NCBI GenBank assembly: GCA_948739805.1 | Contig: CAPYID010000018.1 | Location: 1 to 36,347 of the forward strand | Direction of reading: 5' to 3' | From: an uncultured Clostridia bacterium | GTDB lineage: Bacteria > Bacillota > Clostridia > TANB77 > CAG-508 | Length of the DNA stretch: 36,347 nucleotides | Shown here: piece by piece, positions 17,211-24,978 of the stretch | Layout: every line of letters begins with the position of its first letter | Position numbering within the stretch: the stretch's first letter is position 1 | Notes under the pieces: model-generated | Told to the model about the DNA's origin: nothing | The model's input: only the letters and a program-made list of their open reading frames with translations | The model's database searches: none | Made by a program: the position numbers and the translations under genes

Positions 17211-17510
17211 TTAATAATCTTTATTATACTTTATCAAAGTTTCTTTTAGCCAATTATAAACTCTTATAGTTGACGAGATACTAACTCGTTCATTTACATT
17301 ATGGCAATTATCAATTGTTGGATCAATCGTACAAATATCTAAATTATCTATATTACTTGATATTATTCCACCTTCCATACAAGCATGAATTTTTTTAACA
17401 GTTGTTTCTCTATTATATAATTCTTTATATGTATTTGCTAGTAATTCTCTTATATATGACTTTTCTTTATATGGAAAGAAAGGTTTTTTTACATCTAAAT
17501 TAAACATCAA
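17211..17510 (-). pseudogene. Aminoacyl-histidine dipeptidase (PepD) C-terminal fragment
   Basis: About 99 residues. From about residue 40 the sequence IHACMEGGIISSNIDNLDIC, then HNVNERVSISSTIRVYNWL, matches the C-terminal end of M20C Xaa-His dipeptidases, including the late metal/substrate histidine and NERVSI motif. The full enzyme is around 480 residues, so over three quarters is missing. The frame overlaps the end of the DUF1016 fragment by four bases, meaning two unrelated gene pieces have been fused by deletion. Confidence 0.75.
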
Positions 17511-17710
17511 TTTGTTAACAATGCTTCTCCATATTTTGCTTTAAAACTACCACCTTGTTCAAATTCAACAATATATTTGCCTATATTCCAGTATGCTTGT
17601 ACTATCGTTGTATTTACAGATTTTGCTATTCTATATTTTGATTCATTAATAATTTGTTCTATATTTTTTAATAAATTCATGTATTCTGAATTTTCTACTA
17701 AATCATTCAT
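17507..17710 (-). pseudogene. DUF1016 (YhcG N-terminal) fragment
   Basis: The 67 residues MNDLVENSEYMNLLKNIEQI...RIAKSVNTTIVQAYWNIGKYIVE...KYGEALL match the N-terminal domain of DUF1016/YhcG proteins, which normally continue to about 350 residues with a PD-(D/E)XK nuclease domain. The frame is cut by the PepD fragment. Its own start is well preserved: AAAGGAGG precedes the ATG and a strong inverted repeat lies just upstream. Confidence 0.75.
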
Positions 17711-17722
17711 TTAACACCCTCC

Positions 17723-17759
17723 TTTTGAATTTGTCAGATGGATTCTGACAAATTCAAAA
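17723..17759. promoter_or_regulatory. 16-bp inverted repeat upstream of DUF1016 fragment
   Basis: Perfect 16-base arms TTTTGAATTTGTCAGA and TCTGACAAATTCAAAA flank a 5-base loop. It lies next to the ribosome binding site of the DUF1016 fragment, overlapping where its transcript would begin. It may be an operator or a terminator of the HAD/GNAT transcript; the run of A/T after it on the minus strand is weak. Confidence 0.6.
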
Positions 17760-17778
17760 TTTATTAATTAAATTTTTA

Positions 17779-18126
17779 TTAAAAATATTTTTCTTTAATA
17801 TCACTATTTGAAAATTCTTGTGCTCCATCTCGAAGTTCTAAATCTGTCTTTTTTACCGCTTCTTTTATAAGTTGATTATCTAAATTTTTTTCATGCAATA
17901 AATCCATATATGCTTTAAATCTACATTCCCATGTTTCATTATGTTTATCATGTATTTCATCATACCTTCTGGTAAAGTCATCTCCTAATAAATTTGAATA
18001 ATACAGTACTCGCCAACCACTTATACTATTTCCTTTTGTTAAAGTTCTATCAAAATCAATTAAAACGTAAAAATTTCCTTTTGTTAGTCTTATATTATCT
18101 ACTTTTTTTGAATTTATATATTTCAT
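17779..18126 (-). pseudogene. HAD-superfamily phosphatase N-terminal fragment
   Basis: The protein begins MKYINSKKVDNIRL and carries HAD motif I as YVLIDFDRTLTKG (residues 19-31; nucleophile aspartate in DFDRT). It reads normally to ELRDGAQEF at about residue 105 and then ends in ten unrelated residues. HAD motifs II to IV are absent, so the gene is truncated to its cap-containing first half. It follows the GNAT gene by two bases on the same strand, suggesting a former operon. Confidence 0.7.
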
Positions 18127-18128
18127 TT

Positions 18129-18674
18129 TTACTTACTCCATTCTTCTTTTAATAATCCTACAATATACTCATCTTTATATGTATTATCTGCAATACAAAG
18201 ATACGCCTTTCGTTTTAATCCCTCTATTTTTCCTCCGAATCTAGTTTGCATTTTAAATGAAGGAATATTACCATCAAAAAATCCTGTTTCAAGCCTTCTT
18301 AAGTCTAATTCTTCAAACGCAAATTCTATTCTTCTTCTCCACGCTTCACTTCCATATCCTTTTCCATGATAACTTGCATTTGTCCAAATGCCTCCTCCTG
18401 CAGTTCCTTGTATTTTATTTATTCTTTCTAGGCTTGTACCACCTATGACTTTATGGTTTTCTTTTAACTCAATAGCAAATTTATAATTTTCTTTATCTTC
18501 TATACAAGAGTTAATCCAATCTTCTGCATCTTTTTTTGTATATGGATATGGTACAAATCCAAGCCATTTTGATACCTCTATATTGTTTAATCCTTCTACT
18601 AAATCATCTACATCATCTAAGTTCCATTCTCTTAAAATTAATCTCTTAGTTTCTAATATCATTTTACTTCTCAA
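18129..18674 (-). CDS. GNAT N-acetyltransferase (RimJ/RimL type)
   Basis: A 181-residue GNAT enzyme that looks intact. It begins with the typical LETKRLILREWNLDDVDDLV. The acetyl-CoA loop is NASYHGKGYGSEAWRRRIEF at about residue 100, and LRRLETGFFDGNIPSFKMQ follows, as in RimJ/RimL acetyltransferases. The acceptor is unknown. A second, broken GNAT end lies directly upstream (18690-18803), so two acetyltransferase genes once stood in tandem here. Confidence 0.85.
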   Translation of the reverse strand: MRSKMILETKRLILREWNLDDVDDLVEGLNNIEVSKWLGFVPYPYTKKDAEDWINSCIEDKENYKFAIELKENHKVIGGTSLERINKIQGTAGGGIWTNASYHGKGYGSEAWRRRIEFAFEELDLRRLETGFFDGNIPSFKMQTRFGGKIEGLKRKAYLCIADNTYKDEYIVGLLKEEWSK

Positions 18675-18689
18675 TTACTTTTCCTCCAA

Positions 18690-18803
18690 TTATTTTTTCA
18701 CATAATAATATACATTACATACATCTTTAAATCCAATTTTTCTATATAAATCAGCTGGATAAAAACCTTCTTCTGTTTGCAAGAAAGCTATTTTTATATT
18801 TTT
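18690..18803 (-). pseudogene. GNAT acetyltransferase C-terminal fragment
   Basis: The frame NIKIAFLQTEEGFYPADLYR, KIGFKDVCNVYYYVKK and stop (TAA 18690-18692) is the tail of a GNAT enzyme of the type ending in A-LYRKIGF. It is cut at about 18803, where it meets the start of a serine-recombinase gene in another frame. The junction marks a deletion or insertion boundary of the second island module. Confidence 0.75.
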
Positions 18804-18864
18804 TTGTTGTTCCTGTTACTCTGTTGATTCTCCCGTTTGTTTTCTCTATGACTTGAATTTCCAT
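18751..18864 (-). pseudogene. Serine recombinase 5' end fused to GNAT remnant
   Basis: ATG at 18864 follows GGAGG and opens MEIQVIEKTNGRINRVTGTT, identical to the first 20 residues of the recombinase at 23958. The match ends at about 18804, and the frame continues for 17 unrelated residues (out-of-frame GNAT DNA) to TGA at 18751. The catalytic domain is gone. This shows that the module copy at 18.8-19.2 kb lost its recombinase by deletion. Confidence 0.8.
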
Positions 18865-18936
18865 TATACCTCCGTTCCACCTAGAGATAAAACTTAATAA
18901 TTTTATATCATTTTTTAAGTAAAAAGTAAATTGAAA

Positions 18937-19113
18937 TTACAAAAGTTTGTAATCTTTTATGATTCTTCTTTTTATTTCAATATGCTCCACTTCTGTTATT
19001 AAGTTTTCTCTAAACAAATTATTTAAAAGTGATAGTTCCATGCTACAATTTAGCATAGTATTATCTTTTAATCGTTTAGAGTCATCTACTTTTGTTTCAT
19101 AATCATGTATCAT
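18937..19113 (-). CDS. Small SHOCT-like protein, copy 1
   Basis: A 58-residue protein starting at the ATG 19113, chosen because AAAAGGAGC lies just upstream; the longer frame to 19194 runs through a hairpin. It begins MIHDYETKVDDSKRLKDNTM and ends in LLNNLFRENLITEVEHIEIK, a short-C-terminal-domain (SHOCT)-like helix pair usually found at protein ends and in small recombinase-linked proteins. It is nearly identical to 24041-24217. It precedes a serine recombinase start in both copies, suggesting a regulatory or directionality role; this is inference. Confidence 0.7.
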   Translation of the reverse strand: MIHDYETKVDDSKRLKDNTMLNCSMELSLLNNLFRENLITEVEHIEIKRRIIKDYKLL

Positions 19114-19150
19114 GAAATTGCTCCTTTTCTTCAAATTTGAAAAAGAAAAA

Positions 19151-19190
19151 GAGCTAGGAAAAATTAGTTTTAATCTAATCTTTCTTGCTC
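19151..19190 (-). terminator. Hairpin in leader of SHOCT-like gene, copy 1
   Basis: On the minus strand GAGC...GCTC encloses a longer imperfect stem and is followed by TTTTTCTTTTTC, a terminator layout, 40 bases before the ATG. The second copy (24254-24290) keeps the fold with a different sequence, so it may be an attenuator or insulator. Confidence 0.55.
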
Positions 19191-19271
19191 TCACTTTTTC
19201 ATGCTATCATTATATTATCGCAGTTTTATAAAATCAATTCCCTTTTTATTCCCTATTTTCTATTTTTAATA

Positions 19272-19478
19272 AGTACACTAAGTGAACTAATAATTGAATA
19301 ATCTAAAACTGCAAGTTCACTTGGTGTACTAGAAAAATATAACAAAAGTTCACTAAGTGTATTTGTAAATTTTACTTTATCTTCATATTCACTAAATAAA
19401 CTTTTTTTCTAAAAATTAAGTACACTTGGTGAACTAAATCTAAAATATTTTATAAAAATTTAGTTCACTGGGTGTACT
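19272..19478. repeat. Array of 17-bp palindromes AGTTCACTNRGTGWACT
   Basis: Near-palindromic 17-mers occur at 19272-19288, 19314-19330, 19347-19363, 19419-19435 and 19462-19478, most of them 33-43 bases apart, with a degenerate copy near 19388. Typical words are AGTACACTAAGTGAACT and AGTTCACTTGGTGTACT. Further copies lie in the three large blocks and at 24390-24406 and about 25059. They look like clustered binding sites (iterons or operators) rather than CRISPR repeats, since the units are too short and spacers vary. The 666-base stretch 19195-19860 holds only this array and block B. Confidence 0.8.
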
Positions 19479-19491
19479 TTTACCTAAAATG

Positions 19492-19842
19492 AGTGAACTT
19501 TTTCGAATTTTTAGTTCACTATTTTTAATGTTAACGAAGAATAGAGGGATTGAACCAGTTCACTAGGTGAATTTTTGCATCATATTTGCTTAAAATTTTT
19601 GTTTCTTTATTAACTCTTGAAGGCTTGTCCTTCAATGTGTATAGGCATTGTGTTAAACATGCTTTCCTGCCCTCAATTTTTAATTGAGGTATATGTTTTA
19701 ATAGTGTTTATGTCTACTTAACCAAATACACTTATCCTTAAATCCTCTTAATTGAAAAATAATGTGTTTATAAAATTAAGTCAAGGTTGTGCGATAGTAC
19801 ATTCATTTAACCTTGACTTAATTTTATAAGCACATTAGAATT
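19492..19842. repeat. Conserved ~352-bp island block, copy B
   Basis: The same architecture as copy A: AGTGAACT/AGTTCACT pair at the left, double-stem core at 19615-19671, small hairpin (CCTCAATT/AATTGAGG, a paired change relative to copy A) and long hairpin at 19761-19836 with AATGTG/CACATT at its base. It ends 18 bases from the stop codon of the membrane protein gene at 19861. Confidence 0.85.
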
Positions 19843-19860
19843 ATCTTTAAGAGAATTTAA

Positions 19861-20229
19861 TTATTTGTCTTTCAATGTAAGATATTTAGGAAATTTATTT
19901 ATAAATGCTGTATATCTAATTATTCCAAACAAAAATATCATAAATATAAAATTGCTTATTCTATTTAAGTCTAATTTCATAAAAAAAATATATGTAAGTA
20001 TAGCTATTGGTAACATTAATATCACTACTAATATATACATAATTTTAGATTCGATTTTACTATTTACTAATGTTACTTTTATTATATCAATATAAAAATA
20101 TATATTTAATTCAATTAAAATTATTATATCTAATTTATTTGCATTATTAATTCTATTAGATATAAACGTGCTTATCATAATAATTATACATATAATCCAA
20201 TTAATTAATAGGAACTTCTTCATTATCAT
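19861..20229 (-). CDS. Small membrane protein, unknown
   Basis: A 122-residue protein with about four hydrophobic spans (residues 5-22, 32-50, 62-85, 92-110). No family is recognised. It overlaps the 3' end of the 252-residue gene upstream by 29 bases, so the two are probably translated together and may form a membrane complex. The codon composition is extremely AT-rich, rich in isoleucine and asparagine, unlike the core genes. Confidence 0.6.
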   Translation of the reverse strand: MIMKKFLLINWIICIIIMISTFISNRINNANKLDIIILIELNIYFYIDIIKVTLVNSKIESKIMYILVVILMLPIAILTYIFFMKLDLNRISNFIFMIFLFGIIRYTAFINKFPKYLTLKDK

Positions 20230-20959
20230 AATTCTCCTTTTTTATTTTTTCTAACTGATTACAGGTCACATTAAACCATTCCATATATTCTAAATATTTT
20301 ATGTTTTTATTTTTCTCTTCTTTATCATAAAAAATTTTAAATAATTTTAACATTTTGATAATTTCACTTCTATCTATGTTATTTGTATCATTATTAACTA
20401 TTAGATACTTTTGAAATAATACCATTATTTTCATATCATTTTTACTTATAATAATAGCTTTTACATAATCAATAAAAAATAAAATTGATTTATAATTTTT
20501 AAATTTAATCTTTCTTCTTATATTCAATTCTTCATATATGAAAAGAGAATTAGTTATAATATAATTAAGTAGTTGTACTACTATCGCAATTCCCATCCAT
20601 ATAGTATATATCTTCATGCTATTTATATCAAAGCTATATTCTTCTAAGATTGAAATAATCTTTGTAGCTATAATTAATAAATTACCTTTCATTATATTTT
20701 TTATAGATTTTGAGGATATAATTCTTTCATTACTTAATATTTGGGTTGAATTATTTAAAGTTTCAAAACATTGAATACAGAATTCTATTACAGCTACTAC
20801 TATAGTAAAATTATTTACATCATTGTTACAGTTAAAGATTATTATGAACTGTATTATATTTAACACAATTGAAAAATCCACTATAAAATATTTAAATAAT
20901 CCCAAAAATGTTTTTATTAACGAAACTATATCTTCTTTTACTGTTTTATACATAATCAA
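20201..20959 (-). CDS. Membrane protein, unknown (252 residues)
   Basis: Hydrophobic spans lie at about residues 25-43, 49-65, 88-104 and 115-140, followed by a charged cytoplasmic C-terminal half ending EWFNVTCNQLEKIKKENYDN. I do not recognise it. It is the first gene of a pair with the small membrane protein at 19861, with which it overlaps. Paired unknown membrane proteins in an island of this type could be phage-defence effectors, but nothing in the sequence proves it. Confidence 0.6.
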   Translation of the reverse strand: MIMYKTVKEDIVSLIKTFLGLFKYFIVDFSIVLNIIQFIIIFNCNNDVNNFTIVVAVIEFCIQCFETLNNSTQILSNERIISSKSIKNIMKGNLLIIATKIISILEEYSFDINSMKIYTIWMGIAIVVQLLNYIITNSLFIYEELNIRRKIKFKNYKSILFFIDYVKAIIISKNDMKIMVLFQKYLIVNNDTNNIDRSEIIKMLKLFKIFYDKEEKNKNIKYLEYMEWFNVTCNQLEKIKKENYDNEEVPIN

Positions 20960-21073
20960 GCAAATAGCTATTAAAACTACTAATATAAACAGATAAGTAT
21001 TTTGAGTTATATAATCAAAATAGTCAAAAAATAAATTAAAAAAATGTGCACAACCTTTTATAATAACATTAAT

Positions 21074-21916
21074 CTATCTCCTATCCTTCGGCAATTGTTT
21101 TTCTCCTTTGCTAATCAATTTTTTATAATTTGTTTTTTCTACAACTTTCTTTCCTATCTTTCCTTCTATTTCTTTTCTAGCTTTTCCTGTTATTTTCCCT
21201 GCTTCTTGTACATCATCTTTTAATTCTTCTAATCCAAAGCTATTGTTAGTATTATGCATTTCATTTGCTGTTACTTCTGCTAAATTTGTTATTGCAAGTT
21301 CTAGTTTTCCCATACTATCCCTTAAGTTTCTTTTGGTTTTATTAATTCCTTTTAATTCTTTATATTGAGTGGTATTCATATTAAATGTACTTTTGTATAT
21401 CTCATCTGTTAATATTGCATAATCTCTATCTTTTGCTCCTCTTTCTTTCCATGTATCAGTTAATTCCTTTCTACTATTTATCGATTTTAATCTTTGAGCA
21501 ATCCATGTATCTTCATATCCTTTTCTTATATATGTTTCTTTTGCTCTATTAATAGCAAGTTCTGGATTTACAATTTCATCTAATCTTTCACTTCCTACTT
21601 GTGCTAACCATAGTTTAAAAGGTTCTGCTTTAGGCGATGGAATAGATTGTATAATTCTCAATATTCCTTTAGTGTCTGCAGTTCTTATCTTTCTTCTTTT
21701 TCCATCTTTTGCTGTCATTTCAACTAGGGTACAAATTGTACCCCAGTTGTTATTTAGTTCTTCATCTCTAGCTTTTAGCTTTTTTATATATTGTTTAACA
21801 TCCACAGAATCTGTTAAAATTTGAACAACATCTTCTACTGAAAAATACCAATCTTCATTGTACCATTTTCTTCTTATTTCTCTTTCCTCAAATAGAGCCA
21901 ATTTATTTTCTTGCAT
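21074..21916 (-). CDS. Bro-N domain phage antirepressor-like protein
   Basis: A 280-residue protein with a Bro-N domain: REIRRKWYNEDWYFSVEDVV at the start, ILTDSVDVKQYIKKLKARDE, GILRIIQSIPSPKAEPFKLW and LAQVGSERLDEI at about residue 135. The C-terminal half (ESTYIRKGYEDTW-type, then TDTWKERGAKDRDYAILTDE) is the usual companion region of this family. Such proteins are phage-type antirepressors or DNA-damage-linked regulators. It has its own consensus promoter (21945-21973) that shares a motif with the upstream region of the dinD-like gene. Confidence 0.85.
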   Translation of the reverse strand: MQENKLALFEEREIRRKWYNEDWYFSVEDVVQILTDSVDVKQYIKKLKARDEELNNNWGTICTLVEMTAKDGKRRKIRTADTKGILRIIQSIPSPKAEPFKLWLAQVGSERLDEIVNPELAINRAKETYIRKGYEDTWIAQRLKSINSRKELTDTWKERGAKDRDYAILTDEIYKSTFNMNTTQYKELKGINKTKRNLRDSMGKLELAITNLAEVTANEMHNTNNSFGLEELKDDVQEAGKITGKARKEIEGKIGKKVVEKTNYKKLISKGEKQLPKDRR

Positions 21917-21944
21917 AATACCACTTCCTCGATTATTTTTGACT

Positions 21945-21973
21945 ATTATATAACATTATTTGTATGTTGTCAA
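21945..21973 (-). promoter_or_regulatory. Consensus sigma-A promoter of Bro-N gene
   Basis: On the minus strand TTGACA and TATAAT are separated by exactly 17 bases, and the ATG lies about 29 bases below. The perfect palindrome CAAACGTTTG (21971-21980) overlaps the -35 box and is a candidate repressor site. The word TGTCAAACRTTTGTTT (21968-21983 on the plus strand) recurs upstream of the dinD-like gene at 26592-26607. Confidence 0.85.
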
Positions 21974-22006
21974 ACGTTTGTTTTTATATTCCTTTAAAAA
22001 TAGCAG

Positions 22007-22594
22007 TTACTCTTTTATATAGAATAACTGCTTCATTATATTATTTAATAAAAGTACTTTTATTATATTTTCATATCTTTCTTTTAATATTTCTTTAGTT
22101 CTTGAACTCAATTTATTATAATCTCTTTCTAGCTTTTTCTTTACAAATTCAGTTCCATCTTCTATTGATAAGCCCATTTCATTTTTACAAAATGCTAAAT
22201 GAAACAAAGAAGGAATACAATCAAAATGTGCCATAACATCAGCATCAGCTACACATTGTTCTTCTATGGTATTTCTAGGCAAATCTTTACTACCTCTATG
22301 TCTTAATACACATTCTTTAACCCTTTCTTTTCTATCTTGTGGATAATCTAATTTTGTTAATAATTCATCTGCTATTTTCACTCCATAAATATTATGTTCT
22401 TCTCTAGGTCCAATTTCTGATGGCATCGCTATATCATGTAATAATGCTCCTAATTCTACAATTTCAACATCAGCTTCATATTTTTTTGCTAATTCTATAG
22501 AATTTTTTACAACATATTTAATATGGTCGTTCCAAAAATCATAATTATATTTTTGATTATATGTATTACATGTTCTCTTATAATTTTTGCTACT
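22007..22594 (-). pseudogene. HD-domain hydrolase, start lost
   Basis: An HDIG-type protein: DFWNDHIKYVVKNSIELAKK, ALLHDIAMPSEIG, then VKECVLRHRGSKDLPRNTIE and CVADADVMAHFDC. HD and the later histidine and aspartate residues for two metals are present. The frame is open from 22594 but contains no start codon before the HD motif (the first ATG, at 22426, lies after it). Its 5' end has been replaced by the 3'-truncated metallo-beta-lactamase gene, which overlaps it in another frame. Related proteins are phosphohydrolases of unknown substrate. Confidence 0.7.
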
Positions 22595-22890
22595 TCATCA
22601 TGACAATAAATATTTAAAACTTCTTCATAAGTACCTTTTTGCATTGCTAAATCTACAAATCTATATATCCATAACATACCAAATAAATGGTCAATATGTT
22701 TGTGTGATATAAATATATTATGAATTTTAGTTAAATCTATATTTGCCTTTTTAAATTGTCCTAATATTCTATTTCCTCCACCTGTATCTACTAATAAATA
22801 TTCTTTATTACTATTTTCCAATACAAAACAAGTATTAAAATTCTATATAACACTTGCTGTTCCTGTTCCCAAAACTATAATTTTTTCCAT
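22507..22890 (-). pseudogene. Metallo-beta-lactamase-fold protein, nonsense and truncated
   Basis: ATG at 22890 starts MEKIIVLGTGTASVI, then TAG, then NFNTCFVLENSNKEYLLVDT and the metal-binding HKHIDHLFG at about residue 68 of the full frame. One base change in a tyrosine codon would restore the 5' end. The 3' end stops where it runs into the HD-domain gene, losing the later metal ligands. RNase Z-like or arylsulfatase-like hydrolases share this start; the exact subfamily is unclear. Confidence 0.75.
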
Positions 22891-23106
22891 TTAACTCTCA
22901 TCTCCAATTATTTATTTTGCTATCATTTTAACATAAAATTCTAAAAAAAGAAAGTGCTTTTACAAACACTTCCAATTAAGTTTTATCTCCAAACATTCTT
23001 ATTGTTATTATTAAATTATTACAATATTAAGACAATGTAATGCAACAAGTTGCAACATTCTCTAAATATTGCATAAGTAATCTGTAACTCACTTCGTTCG
23101 AACAGC

Positions 23107-23274
23107 TTACTTAACTGCTCCGCATACCATACCAACTTCTATCGTTACCTTAATTTTATTATTTTCTACTCTTTTAACCTTATTTTTACCTTTTCTATCA
23201 AAACTAATAAAATCCTCAAAAGCAGTAAATTGGGCTATTGTATCGAATCTTTTAGATATAGCACCGAGCAACAT
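23107..23274 (-). CDS. Short ORF of unknown origin (55 residues)
   Basis: The frame reads MLLGAISKRFDTIAQFTAFE, DFISFDRKGKNKVKRVENNK and IKVTIEVGMVCGAVK before TAA. There is no convincing ribosome binding site, and the frame is open a few codons further upstream, so it may be the 3' end of a lost gene, possibly the C-terminal end of a serine recombinase. It lies directly beyond the broken recombinase at 23350. The rest of 22891-23349 shows no gene. Confidence 0.3.
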   Translation of the reverse strand: MLLGAISKRFDTIAQFTAFEDFISFDRKGKNKVKRVENNKIKVTIEVGMVCGAVK

Positions 23275-23349
23275 TCCACGTGTGTGGTGTGGGGCTGAGT
23301 GTAAGGTAGTCTTAATATGGAGTAAGTGTTTTTGAATAAATTAGTCTAA

Positions 23350-23958
23350 CTATTTTTGCTTCATCTTCATTATTGTTAAAGTATTCTCCTCTGAATTATA
23401 TGTATACCCTAAGCAACCAGCAAATCCAATAAGTTCTCCCCTTTCCTTTTTCATTTTTAATCCTAGCTTAACATGAGTAGATGCATTTTCGCTTTCTTGT
23501 TGTGCTACTGAACTTAATATTGTTAATAATAATTCTCCTGACATTTCTAATGTGTTTATTCCCTCTTCTTCAAAGAATACTGCTACATTATTCTCTTTTA
23601 ATAGTCTTACATATTTTAAAGTGTCTACTGTATTTCTTGCAAACCTTGATATTGATTTGGTCATTATCATATCAAATTTATTGTCTAGTGCATCTTGTAT
23701 CATTCTCATAAAGTCATTTCTTTTATAGTCTAATGTTCCAGAAATAGCTTCATCTGCATATATTCCTGCAAATTGCCACTCTGATTTACTATTTATTTTT
23801 TCATCATAATACTTTAATTGTGATTGATAACTATTAAATTGTTCTTCATTATCTGTACTTACTCTACAATAGGCACATACTCTTAGCCTTTCTTTAATTG
23901 TTGTTCCTGTTACTCTGTTGATTCTCCCGTTTGTTTTCTCTATGACTTGAATTTCCAT
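23350..23958 (-). pseudogene. Serine recombinase, truncated after catalytic domain
   Basis: The resolvase domain is intact: VCAYCRVSTDNEEQFNSYQS with catalytic serine 34, GIYADEAISGT, MIMTKSISRFARNTVDTL and LLTILSSVAQQESENAS. It then reads GYTYNSEENTLTI and breaks: one missing base puts the natural continuation NEDEAKIVRLIY out of frame, and the homology ends shortly after, at about 23330. A full enzyme of this class is 500 or more residues, so DNA-binding domains are missing and integration activity is unlikely. It follows the SHOCT-like gene by 82 bases. Confidence 0.85.
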
Positions 23959-24040
23959 TATACCTCCGTTCCGCCTAGAGATAAAACTTAATAATTTTAT
24001 ATCATTTTATATCATTTTTTAAGTAAAAAGTAAATTGAAA

Positions 24041-24217
24041 TTACAAAAGTTTGTAATCTTTTATGATTCTTCTTTTTATTTCAATATGCTCCGCTTCTGT
24101 TATTAAGTTTTCTCTAAACAAATTATTTAAAAGTGATAGTTCCATGCTACAATTTAGCATAGTATTATCTTTTAATCGTTTAGAGTCATCTACTTTTGTT
24201 TCATAATCATGTAGCAT
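24041..24217 (-). CDS. Small SHOCT-like protein, copy 2
   Basis: A 58-residue protein (MLHDYETKVDDSKRLKDNTM...RRIIKDYKLL) with only two or so differences from 18937-19113. The start at 24217 is supported by AAAAGGAGC. The intergenic region to the recombinase is also nearly identical between copies apart from a 10-base duplication (ATATCATTTT). The gene is therefore part of a recent module duplication or a second insertion of the same element type. Confidence 0.7.
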   Translation of the reverse strand: MLHDYETKVDDSKRLKDNTMLNCSMELSLLNNLFRENLITEAEHIEIKRRIIKDYKLL

Positions 24218-24253
24218 GAAATTGCTCCTTTTCTTCAAATTTGAAACGAAAAA

Positions 24254-24290
24254 GAACAAAAAAACTAGAATTTTTCTAATCTCTTTGCTC
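24254..24290 (-). terminator. Hairpin in leader of SHOCT-like gene, copy 2
   Basis: On the minus strand, GAGCAAAGAGATTAGAA pairs along 17 positions (including G-T pairs) with TTCTAGTTTTTTTGTTC and is followed by TTTTTC. It matches the copy-1 hairpin in place and shape but not in sequence. Confidence 0.55.
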
Positions 24291-24389
24291 TTTCTTTTCA
24301 TGCTACCATTATATTATTGTATTTTTATAAAATCAATTCCCTTTTTGTTCCCTTATTTCTATATTCCTTGCATTATGTTGACTTTTTTG

Positions 24390-24406
24390 AGTACACTAAG
24401 TGAACT
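24390..24406. repeat. 17-bp palindrome unit AGTACACTAAGTGAACT
   Basis: A single unit identical to that at 19272-19288. The DUF4258/YgiT gene pair lies between this unit and the next unit near 25059, as if inserted into the palindrome array. Confidence 0.75.
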
Positions 24407-24413
24407 CGTTATT

Positions 24414-24644
24414 TTACGCAACTTTTTCAGTATAATTAATTACTGTAATTTCTGTAATTGCATTTCTTACGGAATTTACTAATTTTTCTAATTGTTTTGC
24501 AACCTCATTACTATATGATACTTCGCCACATTGTTTACATACTTGAGATGGCACATTTTTAATGATAATGATACAATTATCTAATTCAACCATAAATGTT
24601 GTATTTTTATTTTCTAAATCTCCTTTACACATAAAACAATTCAT
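24414..24644 (-). CDS. YgiT-type zinc-finger antitoxin
   Basis: A 76-residue protein with two CxxC pairs at C3/C6 and C36/C39 (NCFMCKG and QVCKQCGEVSY), the zinc finger of MqsA/YgiT-type antitoxins, and a short C-terminal helix with EVAKQLEKLV. It lacks the helix-turn-helix domain of full MqsA. It follows the DUF4258 toxin candidate by four bases on the same strand, the usual order in these pairs. It would neutralise the partner and may repress the operon. Confidence 0.85.
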   Translation of the reverse strand: MNCFMCKGDLENKNTTFMVELDNCIIIIKNVPSQVCKQCGEVSYSNEVAKQLEKLVNSVRNAITEITVINYTEKVA

Positions 24645-24648
24645 AATA

Positions 24649-24978
24649 TTACTTTATCTCCTTTCTAGTTTTCAAGTCATCTTCCCATTTTATATTATCT
24701 GGATAGTATGCAGTAATTATCCAAAGTTCTATTTCATTTAGACCACATACTACATGTAAAACTTCATTTTTCAAATTTATTCCATATACTAAACAACTTG
24801 GATATGGATAATCATTTTCATATTCTTCTATTATTTCTCCATTTAAAATAGCATTTTCAATATCTTCTTGACTTATATTTCTTTGAAATAATCTAACTAT
24901 GACATGATTAGTCCATCTAATTTTTCCATCTTTAACCATTTGTTTTATAGTATCTATATTTAATTTTTCCATAAGCAC
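24649..24978 (-). CDS. DUF4258 toxin of toxin-antitoxin pair
   Basis: A 109-residue protein with the DUF4258 pattern: IRWTNHVIVRLFQRNISQED, ILNGEIIEEYENDYPYPSCL, then VLHVVCGL and WIITAYYPD. It is remotely related to RelE/MqsR-type RNase toxins, and DUF4258-YgiT pairs are established as toxin-antitoxin candidates. The start may be the second Met (MEKLNIDTIK), given AGAGGTGC upstream. It is flanked by palindrome-array units, suggesting the pair was acquired as a unit. Confidence 0.8.
   Translation of the reverse strand: MLMEKLNIDTIKQMVKDGKIRWTNHVIVRLFQRNISQEDIENAILNGEIIEEYENDYPYPSCLVYGINLKNEVLHVVCGLNEIELWIITAYYPDNIKWEDDLKTRKEIK

Noticed and set aside
19272..19478. CRISPR array
   Set aside because: Units are 17-bp palindromes with base changes in every copy, spacers have variable length, and there are no cas genes.
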